Below are positions 25,106 to 33,130 of a DNA stretch of 64,000 nt, in pieces. Origin of the DNA: Paenibacillus gyeongsangnamensis (lineage in GTDB: Bacteria; Bacillota; Bacilli; Paenibacillales; NBRC-103111); contig NZ_JAQAGZ010000003.1 in NCBI RefSeq assembly GCF_027533625.1, positions 186,001-250,000 of the forward strand. The letters run 5' to 3'. How positions within the stretch are numbered: the first letter of the stretch is position 1; each line of letters starts with the position of its first letter. The translations under genes and the position numbers were made by a program. Under the pieces are notes generated by a model. The model was not told the origin of the DNA. It did no database searches and was given only the letters and a program-made list of their open reading frames with translations.

Positions 25106-25909
25106 TTGAGCGGAATCCATCTGTATGAAAGCAAGCATCAGGAGAGTTATGCGCTTCGGATCCACCATCATCCTAATTTCCAGTTTCTTTATGTGATCGA
25201 GGGTACAGGCAGCCTGCTCTTGAATGGACGGAGTCACCCGCTGGGACAGGATCACGCCGTGCTGATACAGCCTTATACGGAGCATGCGGTGTCGTCGGAT
25301 GCGCAGCTTACGGTGCTGGTACTTGCCTTTGACGACGGCATGCCTTACGAGCCGGCCTGTTCTGAGACGCCGCGTCCGCTCTTCGCGGAATCGGAGTTGC
25401 TCCGGCTGAACGCCTTCAGCGCCAACGAGCTGAGGCTCCTTCTTCGCAAGCTGCTGTACGAGCAGAGCCAGAAGGATCCGCTCAGCGGGCTGCAGATGAA
25501 GCTGTATGTGCAGGAGCTGCTGCTCCTGCTGGCCCGGGCCCGCGGGGCGACGCAAGCGGCGGATGCCAATGCGCTTCGGGCGGAACGCATCCACAGCTAC
25601 ATCGATTTGCGCTATTACGAGCCGCTGACGGCCGATGATTTGGCATTCAAGCTGGGGGTGGGGACGCGGCACGCCAACAATATTTTCAAAGAGCGGTATG
25701 GCATTACGCCGATGCAATATTTAACGGAAGCCCGGATTCGGGTGGCGAAGAAGCTTCTGGTCGAATCGGACAAAGATATCGTCTCGATCTGCTTCGAGGT
25801 CGGGTACGAATCGGTTCCGACGTTTTACCGGGCGTTCAAGAACACGGTCGGTCTTTCTCCCAACAAATTCCGACAGCAGCACCAAGAAATCGCGAATGCC
25901 TTCCAATAG
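25106..25909 (+). CDS. AraC-family transcriptional regulator
   Basis: 267 residues. An N-terminal cupin sensor (HHHPNFQFLYVIEGTGSLLLNG, PLGQDHAVLIQPYTEH) precedes two helix-turn-helix motifs (PLTADDLAFKLGVGTRHANNIFK and DIVSICFEVGYESVPTFYRAFK, then GLSPNKFRQ). It starts with TTG at 25106, 11 bases after AAAGGA. It lies 102 bases before, and reads the same way as, the dehydrogenase-DUF993-isomerase genes, so it probably activates them in response to their sugar. Confidence 0.88.
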   Translation: MSGIHLYESKHQESYALRIHHHPNFQFLYVIEGTGSLLLNGRSHPLGQDHAVLIQPYTEHAVSSDAQLTVLVLAFDDGMPYEPACSETPRPLFAESELLRLNAFSANELRLLLRKLLYEQSQKDPLSGLQMKLYVQELLLLLARARGATQAADANALRAERIHSYIDLRYYEPLTADDLAFKLGVGTRHANNIFKERYGITPMQYLTEARIRVAKKLLVESDKDIVSICFEVGYESVPTFYRAFKNTVGLSPNKFRQQHQEIANAFQ

Positions 25910-26011
25910 TGAGAAACGAATGCTTATTTTCGTAAGACAAGGGGAGTGCCCTCGTCTAAACTGAACGTAAGCTTATCGCATTTCAACTTATGGAAGGGGA
26001 ATTACGATCCA

Positions 26012-27163
26012 ATGACGACGCATAACATAGGCATTATTATGAACGGGGTTACAGGACGGATGGGGACCAATCAGCATCTGATCCGCTCGATTAAGGCGAT
26101 CCGCGAGCAGGGCGGCGTGACGCTGCCAAGCGGGGATATCCTGATGCCCGATCCGATTCTGGTGGGCCGCCAGGAGCATAAGGTGCGGGCGCTCGCCGAA
26201 AAGCACGGCATCTCCCGCTGGAGCACGGACCTTGATGCTTGTCTTGCGAACGATTCCGATACGATTTACTTCGATTCACAGACGACGGCGCATCGCGCAG
26301 CAAGTATTAAGAAAGCGATTGCAGCTGGCAAGCATATTTATTGCGAGAAGCCGACGGCGGACAGCTTGGCGGAATCGCTGGAGCTGGCCAGGCTGGCACG
26401 CGAGGCGGGAGTGAAGAACGGGGTTGTACAGGACAAATTGTTCCTGCCGGGACTCATCAAGCTGAAGCGTCTTGTCGATTCGGGCTTCTTCGGGCGCATT
26501 CTTTCCGTGCGGATGGAATTCGGCTATTGGGTGTTCGAGGGCGATTGGCAGCCGGGACAGCGCCCATCCTGGAATTACCGCAAGGAGGACGGCGGCGGCA
26601 TCATCGTCGATATGTTCGCGCACTGGCGCTATGTGCTCGACAATTTGTTCGGAGAAGTGAAATCGGTTTCCTGCCTTGGCGTCACCCACATTCCGGAGCG
26701 GGTGGACGAGCAAGGCAAACCGTACGAAGCTACGGCGGACGACGCGGCTTATGCGACATTCGAGCTGGAAGGCGGCATTATCGTGCAAGCGAACTCCTCT
26801 TGGGCCGTCCGCGTCAACCGGGACGATCTGCTGACGATTCAGGTGGACGGTACGGAAGGCACCGCGGTAGCAGGACTCCGCGACTGCAAGGTGCAGCACC
26901 GCGTCAATACGCCGAAGCCGGTATGGAATCCGGACATTCCGAATCCGTTCAAGTTCCTGGAGCAGTGGCAGGAAGTGCCGGACAACCAGATTTTTGACAA
27001 TGGCTTCAAGGTACAGTGGGAGCTGTTCCTGAAGCATGTAGCGACGGATTCCCCGTTCCCTTGGGATTTGCTCGAAGGGGCTAAGGGTACGCAAATGGCC
27101 GAGCTCGGCCTCCAGTCCTGGAGCGAGCGCCGCTGGATCGATGTGCCAGAGCTGAAGCTGTAG
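26012..27163 (+). CDS. Gfo/Idh/MocA-family NAD(P)-dependent oxidoreductase
   Basis: 383 residues. The N-terminal Rossmann domain opens THNIGIIMNGVTGRMGTNQ, somewhat unlike the usual GxGxxG, and the family EKP motif is clear in GKHIYCEKPTADS. The C-terminal substrate domain includes GGGIIVDMFAHWRYVLDNLFG, where His would be catalytic. Members oxidise sugars or inositols at one hydroxyl, often giving a 3-keto sugar. ATG at 26012 is used with GGAAGGGGA upstream; a GTG at 25946 has no spacing. First gene of a tight three-gene set (11 bases to the next). Confidence 0.87.
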   Translation: MTTHNIGIIMNGVTGRMGTNQHLIRSIKAIREQGGVTLPSGDILMPDPILVGRQEHKVRALAEKHGISRWSTDLDACLANDSDTIYFDSQTTAHRAASIKKAIAAGKHIYCEKPTADSLAESLELARLAREAGVKNGVVQDKLFLPGLIKLKRLVDSGFFGRILSVRMEFGYWVFEGDWQPGQRPSWNYRKEDGGGIIVDMFAHWRYVLDNLFGEVKSVSCLGVTHIPERVDEQGKPYEATADDAAYATFELEGGIIVQANSSWAVRVNRDDLLTIQVDGTEGTAVAGLRDCKVQHRVNTPKPVWNPDIPNPFKFLEQWQEVPDNQIFDNGFKVQWELFLKHVATDSPFPWDLLEGAKGTQMAELGLQSWSERRWIDVPELKL

Positions 27164-27174
27164 GAGGGATGAGC

Positions 27175-28338
27175 ATGATTCCGATATTGCAGCTGCCCCG
27201 TGCGGGCGGCGAGCTGTATGTGTATACCCCGCGGCACGCGGCGCCGATTCTTCCGCCCGCCCGGCCGCTGACGAGCCGTATTGCCTTCTCGGCCGCGCAC
27301 GTCGTCTGCGATCCGTTCGCCGATACGGATCCGCTGAGCAATGCGCAGATCGACTGGGATGCGACGATGGCTTACCGCCGTCATCTCTGGTCCTTGGGAT
27401 TATCCGTGGCGGAGGCGATGGATACCGCCCAACGGGGGATGGGGCTGAATTGGACCGGGGCGCAGGAGCTCATCCGCCGATCGGTCGCCGAAGCCCGCGC
27501 GGCCGGCGGCCGGATCGCCTGCGGAGCAGGGACGGACCATCTGGCCCCAAGCGCGCAGGTGACGCTGGAGGCGGTGGAGGCCGCCTATGAAGAGCAGGTA
27601 TCGTTTGTTGAAGGGCTCGGAGGCCAAGTCATCCTGATGGCCAGCCGTGCGCTTGCCGCCTGCGCGAAGAGCCCGGAAGACTATGAACGGGTATACGGCC
27701 GTATCCTAAGCCAAGTTTCCCAGCCGGTCATCCTGCACTGGCTCGGGGATATGTTCGATCCTGCGCTGGCCGGGTATTGGGGAGAGAAGGACCTCGACCG
27801 GGCGATGGAGGTTTGTCTGCGGGTGATCCGCGAGCACGCGGACAAAGTGGACGGCATCAAGATTTCGCTGCTCGACGCCGAGAAGGAAATCCGCATGCGC
27901 CGGCTGCTGCCCGAGGGAGTGAAGATGTATACCGGCGACGATTTCAATTATCCGGAGCTGATCCGGGGAGACGAGCAAGGCTACAGCCATGCGCTGCTTG
28001 GCATCTTCGACGCGATTGCCCCCGCGGCGGCGGCGGCGATTGCGGCGATGGACGAAGGCGACATGGAGCGCTATGTGGCGCTGCTGGAGCCGACGATCGC
28101 GCTGTCCCGGCACATTTTCCAGAGGCCGACCTTCGCTTACAAAACGGGGATCGTCTTCATGGCGTACCTGAACGGCCATCAATCGCATTTCCGCATGATC
28201 GGCGGGGCTGAGGGCGCGCGTTCCATGGTGCATCTGGCGAACTTGTTCGTGCTGGCGGATCAAGCCGGATTGTTGTCCGACCCGGAGCTGGCGGTTCGCC
28301 GCATGAAGCATGTACTGGCTTTGTCCGGTATACAGTAA
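27175..28338 (+). CDS. DUF993-family protein (dihydrodipicolinate-synthase-like barrel)
   Basis: 387 residues matching DUF993, a family with a probable TIM-barrel fold: IAFSAAHVVCDPFADTDPLS, GGRIACGAGTDHLAPSA, VILHWLGDMFDPALAGYWG, VDGIKISLLDAEKEIRMRRL and MYTGDDFNYPELI. The lysine in GIKIS sits where Schiff-base aldolases of the DapA class keep theirs. The function is undescribed as far as I know. ATG at 27175 is preferred over 27169, because GGAGG at 27163-27167 leaves seven bases to it and only one to the other. Lies between a dehydrogenase and an isomerase, suggesting a C-C bond step on an oxidised sugar. Confidence 0.85.
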   Translation: MIPILQLPRAGGELYVYTPRHAAPILPPARPLTSRIAFSAAHVVCDPFADTDPLSNAQIDWDATMAYRRHLWSLGLSVAEAMDTAQRGMGLNWTGAQELIRRSVAEARAAGGRIACGAGTDHLAPSAQVTLEAVEAAYEEQVSFVEGLGGQVILMASRALAACAKSPEDYERVYGRILSQVSQPVILHWLGDMFDPALAGYWGEKDLDRAMEVCLRVIREHADKVDGIKISLLDAEKEIRMRRLLPEGVKMYTGDDFNYPELIRGDEQGYSHALLGIFDAIAPAAAAAIAAMDEGDMERYVALLEPTIALSRHIFQRPTFAYKTGIVFMAYLNGHQSHFRMIGGAEGARSMVHLANLFVLADQAGLLSDPELAVRRMKHVLALSGIQ

Positions 28339-28357
28339 CCTAGCCAAGGAGGAAGCT

Positions 28358-29185
28358 ATGGAACATAAACCGTTAACGTCCATCGATCGACTCAGCTTGA
28401 ATCAAATTACGACGGACCGCTGGAGCCTGCGGGAAGCTGTGGAAGGCAGCGTCCGGGCCGATATTCCTTGGATCGCCTTATGGCGGCATAAGGTGGCTGA
28501 AACCGGGCTGGCCGAAAGCCGGCGGCTCGTAAGGGATGCCGGACTTCGCGTCTCGAGCCTGTGCCGGGGCGGCATGTTTCCGGCAGCATCGGTGGAGGAG
28601 CGGAGAGCCAAAATCGACGATAACCGCAGGGCCGTAGATGAAGCGGCGGAGCTCGGAGCCGACGTGCTGGTGCTGGTTTGCGGACCGGCACCCGATAAGG
28701 ATATCGCCGGCGCGCGCAGGATGGTGGAGGAAGGGATTGCGAAGCTTGCGCCCTACGCCGAGTCCTGCGGCGTCAGGCTCGGCATTGAGCCGCTTCATCC
28801 GATGTATGCGGCCGAACGGTCAGTGATTAACACGTTGGCGCAGGCTAATGCGATTGCGGAGCAGTACAGCCCGAATCAAGTAGGGGTTGTAGTCGACGTC
28901 TTCCACGTCTGGTGGGATCCGGAGCTCTACAGCCAGATCGAACGTGCGCGCGGCCGCATTCTCGGCTTCCATGTGTCCGACTGGATCGTCCCGACGCCGG
29001 ACCTCTTGATGGGCCGGGGCATGATGGGCGACGGCGTCATCGATCTCCGCCGAATACGCCATGCCGTCGAGGACGCAGGGTATGACGGGCCGATCGAAGT
29101 GGAAATTTTCAATCAGGCCATCTGGGATCGTCCCGGCGACGAAGTGCTCTCGCTCATGAAAGAAAGGTACCTTCAGCACTGTTAA
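28358..29185 (+). CDS. Sugar phosphate isomerase/epimerase-family (xylose-isomerase-like TIM barrel) protein
   Basis: 275 residues of the AP-endonuclease-2/xylose-isomerase-like barrel. Metal ligands are suggested by LGIEPLHPMYAAE, VGVVVDVFHVWWDPEL, FHVSDWIVPTP and IEVEIFN. Such proteins isomerise, epimerise, dehydrate or hydrate sugars and keto sugars. AAGGAGG gives the start at 28358. Last of the three-gene unit, ending before a terminator. Confidence 0.87.
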   Translation: MEHKPLTSIDRLSLNQITTDRWSLREAVEGSVRADIPWIALWRHKVAETGLAESRRLVRDAGLRVSSLCRGGMFPAASVEERRAKIDDNRRAVDEAAELGADVLVLVCGPAPDKDIAGARRMVEEGIAKLAPYAESCGVRLGIEPLHPMYAAERSVINTLAQANAIAEQYSPNQVGVVVDVFHVWWDPELYSQIERARGRILGFHVSDWIVPTPDLLMGRGMMGDGVIDLRRIRHAVEDAGYDGPIEVEIFNQAIWDRPGDEVLSLMKERYLQHC

Positions 29186-29227
29186 TGCCGGATTCGCCGC
29201 ATTCGGTCCAATAAGTTAGACGATATT

Positions 29228-29265
29228 CCTCAGCGGATCCCGTGTTCGGGTTTGCTGAGGTTTTT
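29228..29265 (+). terminator. Terminator of the Gfo/Idh-DUF993-isomerase operon
   Basis: CCTCAGC/GCTGAGG stem with an inner CCCG/CGGG hairpin and TTTTT. Confidence 0.9.
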
Positions 29266-29280
29266 CGGTTGAGGTATGAT
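29252..29280 (+). promoter_or_regulatory. Predicted P450 promoter overlapping the preceding terminator
   Basis: TTGCTG (29252-29257), 17 bases, TATGAT (29275-29280). The -35 lies inside the right arm of the upstream terminator. Confidence 0.55.
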
Positions 29281-29331
29281 GGAAAAAAAGAATTGGCGAA
29301 CCTTCGGTAAAGGTGGAAGAGGGGGATTGCA

Positions 29332-30654
29332 TTGTCGCGAGTCGTGGATATCCAATCGTCTCGGATCCGGAATTTTTTTGCGTTTCAGCGGGATCCCCTC
29401 GGATTTCTGGTCGAGGTGCTGCACGATGGGGATGTCATCTCCTTGCGCAGCGGCCGCAAACGGCCGAGCTATATCGTCAATTCGCCCGAGTTTGTTTATG
29501 AAATTCTGGTAGCCCAGGAATCGTCCTTCGTGAAAGGGCGTTCTTCTCAGGTGCTCCGCCGGACGATAGGCGACGGTCTGCTCACAACCGAGCGCGAAAC
29601 GCATCACAAGCAGAAGCAGCTTCTGCAGCCCGCATTCTACAAGGAACGGATCCAGGCCTACGCCAGGACCGTTGTAGAAGAAGCCGAACGAGCGGCGGAG
29701 CGGCTGCCTGTAGGCCAACCGGTATCGCTCAGCGAATCGATGATGCAGCTCACGCTGACCATTATTGCCCGTACGATGTTTGCTGCCGATCTGGAAGACC
29801 GTAAACAGGAGCTTGCCGCTGCGGTGAACGCTACGATCGAACGTACGGCACGGACACTGTTCTCGCCGGTCATCCTTCCGCTGAGCTTTCCAACCCCCGG
29901 CAACCGGGTACATCGAGGCGCAATCCGAACGCTCGAATCGATGGTTTACGAGGTGATTTCGGAAGCCCGTAGCGACCCTGACCGGTTTCATCCGACGCTG
30001 CTCGGAATGCTGATGGATACGCGCGATACGGCCGGTCGGCCGCTGGCTGAAACCGAAATCCGCGATCAGATGATGACGATGCTGCTGGCGGGTCATGAAA
30101 CGACGGCGAACCTGCTCTGCTGGATCTGGTATTTGCTTGGGGAGCACCCCGAAGCGGAAGCGCGGTTCCACGAAGAAGCGGACAGGGCGGCTGCCGATCC
30201 GGAGGGCGCTTATGACGCTTACCGGTCGCTCAGCTTCACGCAGCAGATCATCCAAGAAACGCTGCGGCTCTATCCCCCGGCCTGGACGATCCTGCGGGAG
30301 AGCGACAGGGAAGTTACGATGCTGGGACATCGGTTTCCGGAGATCAGCTTTTTTATGATCAGCCCTTACGCCATGCACCGCAACGGGAACGTATTCGAGG
30401 ATCCTCTGGCGTTTCGTCCAGAACGATTCCGCGAAGGGGCCGGGCCATGGCCGAGGTTCTCCTATTTTCCGTTCGGAGGCGGCTCGCGGAGCTGCATCGG
30501 GGCGAATTTCGCTCTGATGGAAGCGGCGCTGATTCTGAGCGTGCTGGGGCGGAGGTTTCGCTTCCGCCGCGCGGACGCGGCTCCGGTCCGGCCGGAGCCC
30601 CTCGTATCGCTGCGGATTCGCGGCGGACTTACCATGATAGCCGAACCAAGATAA
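29332..30654 (+). CDS. Cytochrome P450
   Basis: 440 residues, a soluble bacterial P450. The I-helix oxygen-activation motif AGHETT is at 253-258, the K-helix ExxR is Glu309-Arg312 (QETLRLYPPAW), and the heme loop FPFGGGSRSCIGANFA holds the proximal ligand Cys388. The PPAWTILRES run and overall layout resemble fatty-acid or terpenoid-type class members such as CYP102 heme domains, without a reductase domain. It needs separate redox partners, none of which is nearby. Start is TTG at 29332 behind GGAAGAGGGGGA. Substrate unknown. Confidence 0.93.
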   Translation: MSRVVDIQSSRIRNFFAFQRDPLGFLVEVLHDGDVISLRSGRKRPSYIVNSPEFVYEILVAQESSFVKGRSSQVLRRTIGDGLLTTERETHHKQKQLLQPAFYKERIQAYARTVVEEAERAAERLPVGQPVSLSESMMQLTLTIIARTMFAADLEDRKQELAAAVNATIERTARTLFSPVILPLSFPTPGNRVHRGAIRTLESMVYEVISEARSDPDRFHPTLLGMLMDTRDTAGRPLAETEIRDQMMTMLLAGHETTANLLCWIWYLLGEHPEAEARFHEEADRAAADPEGAYDAYRSLSFTQQIIQETLRLYPPAWTILRESDREVTMLGHRFPEISFFMISPYAMHRNGNVFEDPLAFRPERFREGAGPWPRFSYFPFGGGSRSCIGANFALMEAALILSVLGRRFRFRRADAAPVRPEPLVSLRIRGGLTMIAEPR

Positions 30655-30679
30655 CCATTCATGAGGAGAGCTGCGTTAC

Positions 30680-30874
30680 ATGAGAACCGAGAACCAAATT
30701 CAAAGAAAGCTTAACGAGTTCAAGCAGCAGCTTCAAGCGGCGGAAGCCCGGCTGGCTGCCGCCGAAGCGGATGAGGAGCGGCAGCGGATCGAACGGGACA
30801 TTCATCATTTGGAGGACAAAATGATGCTTCTGGAATGGGTTCTATTCGAACCGACCGGCAGCTATCACGGGTAA
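30680..30874 (+). CDS. Small coiled-coil protein of unknown function
   Basis: 64 residues, almost entirely one charged helix: repeated Glu/Gln/Arg with hydrophobics at heptad spacing (LNEFKQQLQAAEARLAAAEA, DIHHLEDKMMLLEWVLFEP). No family recognised. It follows the P450 by 25 bases with GGAGAG upstream and precedes the lactonase-type gene by 34 bases, so it may be the middle of a three-gene transcript. It could dimerise or bind a partner. Confidence 0.6.
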   Translation: MRTENQIQRKLNEFKQQLQAAEARLAAAEADEERQRIERDIHHLEDKMMLLEWVLFEPTGSYHG

Positions 30875-30908
30875 GGAAGAAGCTTATTATGGGGAAGGGG
30901 ACATGGGA

Positions 30909-31751
30909 ATGCGGATCGATGCGCATCAGCACTTTTGGGTAAGGGAACGCGGGGATTACGACTGGATCTCGCCGGAGATGAAACCGATTTATCGGGACTT
31001 TCTGCCGGAGGATCTGCTTCCGGAGCTGGAGCGTAACGGCTTCGACAAGTCGATCGTCGTCCAGGCGGCTCCGACCGTGCGCGACACGGAATTTATGCTG
31101 GAGCTGAGCGAACGGACGGATCGAATCGCGGGCGTTGTAGGCTGGCTCGACCTGCAAAGTCCCGGCTATAAGAAGGATTACGAGCGCTTTCGGAAGCACC
31201 GTGCGTTCGTCGGTATCCGCCTGATGATCCAGGAAATGCCCGATGCCCGGGAAGCGCTGCAGCCTGCCATCGTGGAGGCGCTGAGGTTCTTGGCCTCCGA
31301 GGACTTGCCTGTGGATCTGCTGATGCGTTCCCATCAGCTGCCGGAAACGTTGGAATTGCTGAAGGCCATACCCGGGCTAAGGGGGGTTATTGATCATATC
31401 GCGAAGCCGGATATTGCGCATGACCAGTGGGAGCCGTGGCGTACGCAAATGGAGGAAATCGCATCGCAAGGCAATATTTATTGCAAGCTGTCCGGCATGG
31501 TGACGGAAGCGGACCCGCAGCGGCTGGAGCCTGACGTCTTCGCCCGGTATGTGCGGCACATCGCGAGCGTTTTTGGAACGGAGCGGATCATGTTCGGCAG
31601 CGACTGGCCTGTTTGCCTGCTCGCCGCCGGCTACGACGAAGTGGTACGGATCGTGGAGGAGACGCTGCCCGAGGTCTCCGATCCCGCTGTGCGGGCCAAT
31701 ATCTTTGGCTTGAACGCGGCGCGCTTTTATAAGCTGGAGCATTTGCTGTGA
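30909..31751 (+). CDS. Amidohydrolase-2 family lactonase (L-fucono/L-rhamnono-lactonase-like)
   Basis: 280 residues of the COG3618 group, which contains sugar-acid lactonases and 2-pyrone-4,6-dicarboxylate hydrolase. The metal motif is at the very N-terminus (MRIDAHQHFW), with later ligands in GVIDHIAKPDI and the aspartate in IMFGSDWPVCLLAAGY. ATG at 30909 is used because GGGGA is then eight bases away and the protein starts as the family does; ATG at 30903 is too close to the ribosome site. It sits upstream of the rhamnose operon but separated by repeat B and a - strand gene, so hydrolysis of L-rhamnono-lactone is plausible but unproven. Confidence 0.82.
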   Translation: MRIDAHQHFWVRERGDYDWISPEMKPIYRDFLPEDLLPELERNGFDKSIVVQAAPTVRDTEFMLELSERTDRIAGVVGWLDLQSPGYKKDYERFRKHRAFVGIRLMIQEMPDAREALQPAIVEALRFLASEDLPVDLLMRSHQLPETLELLKAIPGLRGVIDHIAKPDIAHDQWEPWRTQMEEIASQGNIYCKLSGMVTEADPQRLEPDVFARYVRHIASVFGTERIMFGSDWPVCLLAAGYDEVVRIVEETLPEVSDPAVRANIFGLNAARFYKLEHLL

Positions 31752-31755
31752 AGCT

Positions 31756-31778
31756 AAGGCTGCCTTAAGGGCAGCCTT
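31756..31778 (+). terminator. Hairpin after the lactonase gene, without a T-run
   Basis: Perfect AAGGCTGCC/GGCAGCCTT hairpin right after the stop codon but not followed by T. Repeat B starts 10 bases later. A diverged hairpin with a T-run lies on the far side of the repeat (31989-32020). Confidence 0.5.
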
Positions 31779-31788
31779 CAGGCTGTAA

Positions 31789-31990
31789 AGAAACACTTAA
31801 ATAGAGATCTGCCTTGGTACTCCGGTGGGGTACCCCCCTTCGGCCGTTGTTGTTATCGGAAAATTTTCAATTTATTCTGCTATGCAGCGGTCATTTTCCG
31901 ATAACAAAGGCGGACGCTATCGCTCCTACGGGGGATACCCCACCTTATACCCTTGCATCTTCTGCATATCCGGGTTTCTCAACAATCTGA
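31789..31990 (+). repeat. Repeat B, copy 2: long palindromic, MITE-like element
   Basis: The core 31824-31944 is an imperfect palindrome: GGTGGGGTA...TTGTTATCGGAAAAT on the left mirrors ATTTTCCGATAACAA...TACCCCACC on the right. AGAAAC and GGGTTTCTC mark the outer ends. The left flank and right end match 3401-3520. It encodes nothing convincing and has no transposase, so a non-autonomous mobile or RNA-structured repeat is likely. Confidence 0.8.
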
Positions 31991-32020
31991 AGGCTGCTTT
32001 AAGGGCGACCTTCTTTTTTT
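31989..32020 (+). terminator. Probable terminator beyond repeat B copy 2
   Basis: GAAGG/CCTTC imperfect hairpin followed by TTCTTTTTTT. It resembles the AAGGCTGC hairpin before the repeat. Confidence 0.45.
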
Positions 32021-32096
32021 CTGGTAATCGGAAAATCGTATGGAAATAGAGCTGCCGAAGCAGTTACACGGATTCTTAATCATCTTGAGCATTTTA

Positions 32097-32972
32097 TTAT
32101 TTTTTCAAAATCGGTATCCATATTTCACTTTTGAAAGATGGTGAAGCTACATCTTTATTCTCATTCCACAGGATCTCCGGACCTTCGATTTGTTCATAGT
32201 TTGAGGACGGAAACCATTCGGAATAAATGCGTCCCCATACATTTTGCAGCGTATCAGGGAATGGCCCGATGGCTTCGAATACAGCCCATGTTGAGGCAGG
32301 AACTTCAAGCTGTGTTAAGTTATCTGGACACGCATTAGTTGTTGCTACGCCGATATAGTGATCAAGCTCCCCTTTTTCCTCCATCCTGCCTTCCGAAAAG
32401 TTCGCGGATGCATTAAGCAGTCCCATAGGCTCGACATTAGAAAGGTTTTTTAGTTTATTTATCGTTTCACCATCTAAGCTTTCCCACATTGAGGCAATCT
32501 CCGGATTAACCCCTTTGAAAATAATAGGAACTCTTTTCTTAATACCCACAATGCGAAATGCCTCTTTTTCTTCAATTCGGTAGTTCATTTCACTTCCTCC
32601 TTTAATTGATAGCTGGAAGGTCATTTGTGGATAAGCTTTAAGCGAATGGCCGCTATTTCTGGCTTCTGACGGTGTTATGCCATGTAAATTTTGAAAAGCT
32701 CGTGCAAAAGAATCCGGCGAGTTGTATCCGTATTTTATCGCAATGTCAATGACCTTTACGCTGCTGTCTTTTAGCTCAAACGCTGCAAAAGTAAGCCGTC
32801 TGCGGCGGATGTATTCCGATAGCGATATACCTGCTAGGAAGGAAAACATCCTTTTAAAATGATATTCGGAGCAGAAAGCCAATCTTGCGACCTCTTTAAA
32901 ATCAATATCGCCCGTAAGGTTTTCTTCAATATACTTTATCACTCCATTCATGTTCTTAAGCAAATCCATCAT
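32097..32972 (-). CDS. AraC-family regulator with GyrI-like effector-binding domain
   Basis: 291 residues. Two helix-turn-helix motifs at the N-terminus ([20 protein letters not shown] and [20 protein letters not shown], then [10 protein letters not shown]), then a GyrI/Rob-like small-molecule domain ([21 protein letters not shown] ... [20 protein letters not shown] ... IWIPILKK). Such proteins respond to lipophilic cations or drugs. ATG at 32972 or 32969 follows AAGGAGG. The gene is visibly richer in A and T than its neighbours and lies between repeat B and the rhamnose promoter, so it may be a later arrival. Its role in rhamnose control is doubtful because rhaR is present. Confidence 0.88.
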   Translation of the reverse strand: MMDLLKNMNGVIKYIEENLTGDIDFKEVARLAFCSEYHFKRMFSFLAGISLSEYIRRRRLTFAAFELKDSSVKVIDIAIKYGYNSPDSFARAFQNLHGITPSEARNSGHSLKAYPQMTFQLSIKGGSEMNYRIEEKEAFRIVGIKKRVPIIFKGVNPEIASMWESLDGETINKLKNLSNVEPMGLLNASANFSEGRMEEKGELDHYIGVATTNACPDNLTQLEVPASTWAVFEAIGPFPDTLQNVWGRIYSEWFPSSNYEQIEGPEILWNENKDVASPSFKSEIWIPILKK

Positions 32973-33030
32973 ATGACCTCCTTGATCATAAGATAAACGA
33001 TCCGCATGACTGTCCATTTTACGGCTAAAA

Positions 33031-33080
33031 ACAAAAATAAACAAAAATAAATATACAAATACGGACATTGGTGTTATGAT
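33031..33080 (+). promoter_or_regulatory. Rhamnose operon promoter with tandem ACAAAAATAA repeats
   Basis: Two perfect tandem copies of ACAAAAATAA at 33031-33050 lie right before a possible promoter TATACA (33052-33057), 17 bases, TATGAT (33075-33080). DeoR-family regulators often bind direct repeats, so this is the candidate RhaR site. Confidence 0.5.
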
Positions 33081-33130
33081 ATCTAAAGATAAAACATACA
33101 AAACAATGGGAAACGGGAGGAAACAGACAA

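Noticed and set aside
31825..32049. 74-codon open frame in repeat B copy 2
   Set aside because: It runs through the palindrome and its product has no family; repeat sequence explains it.
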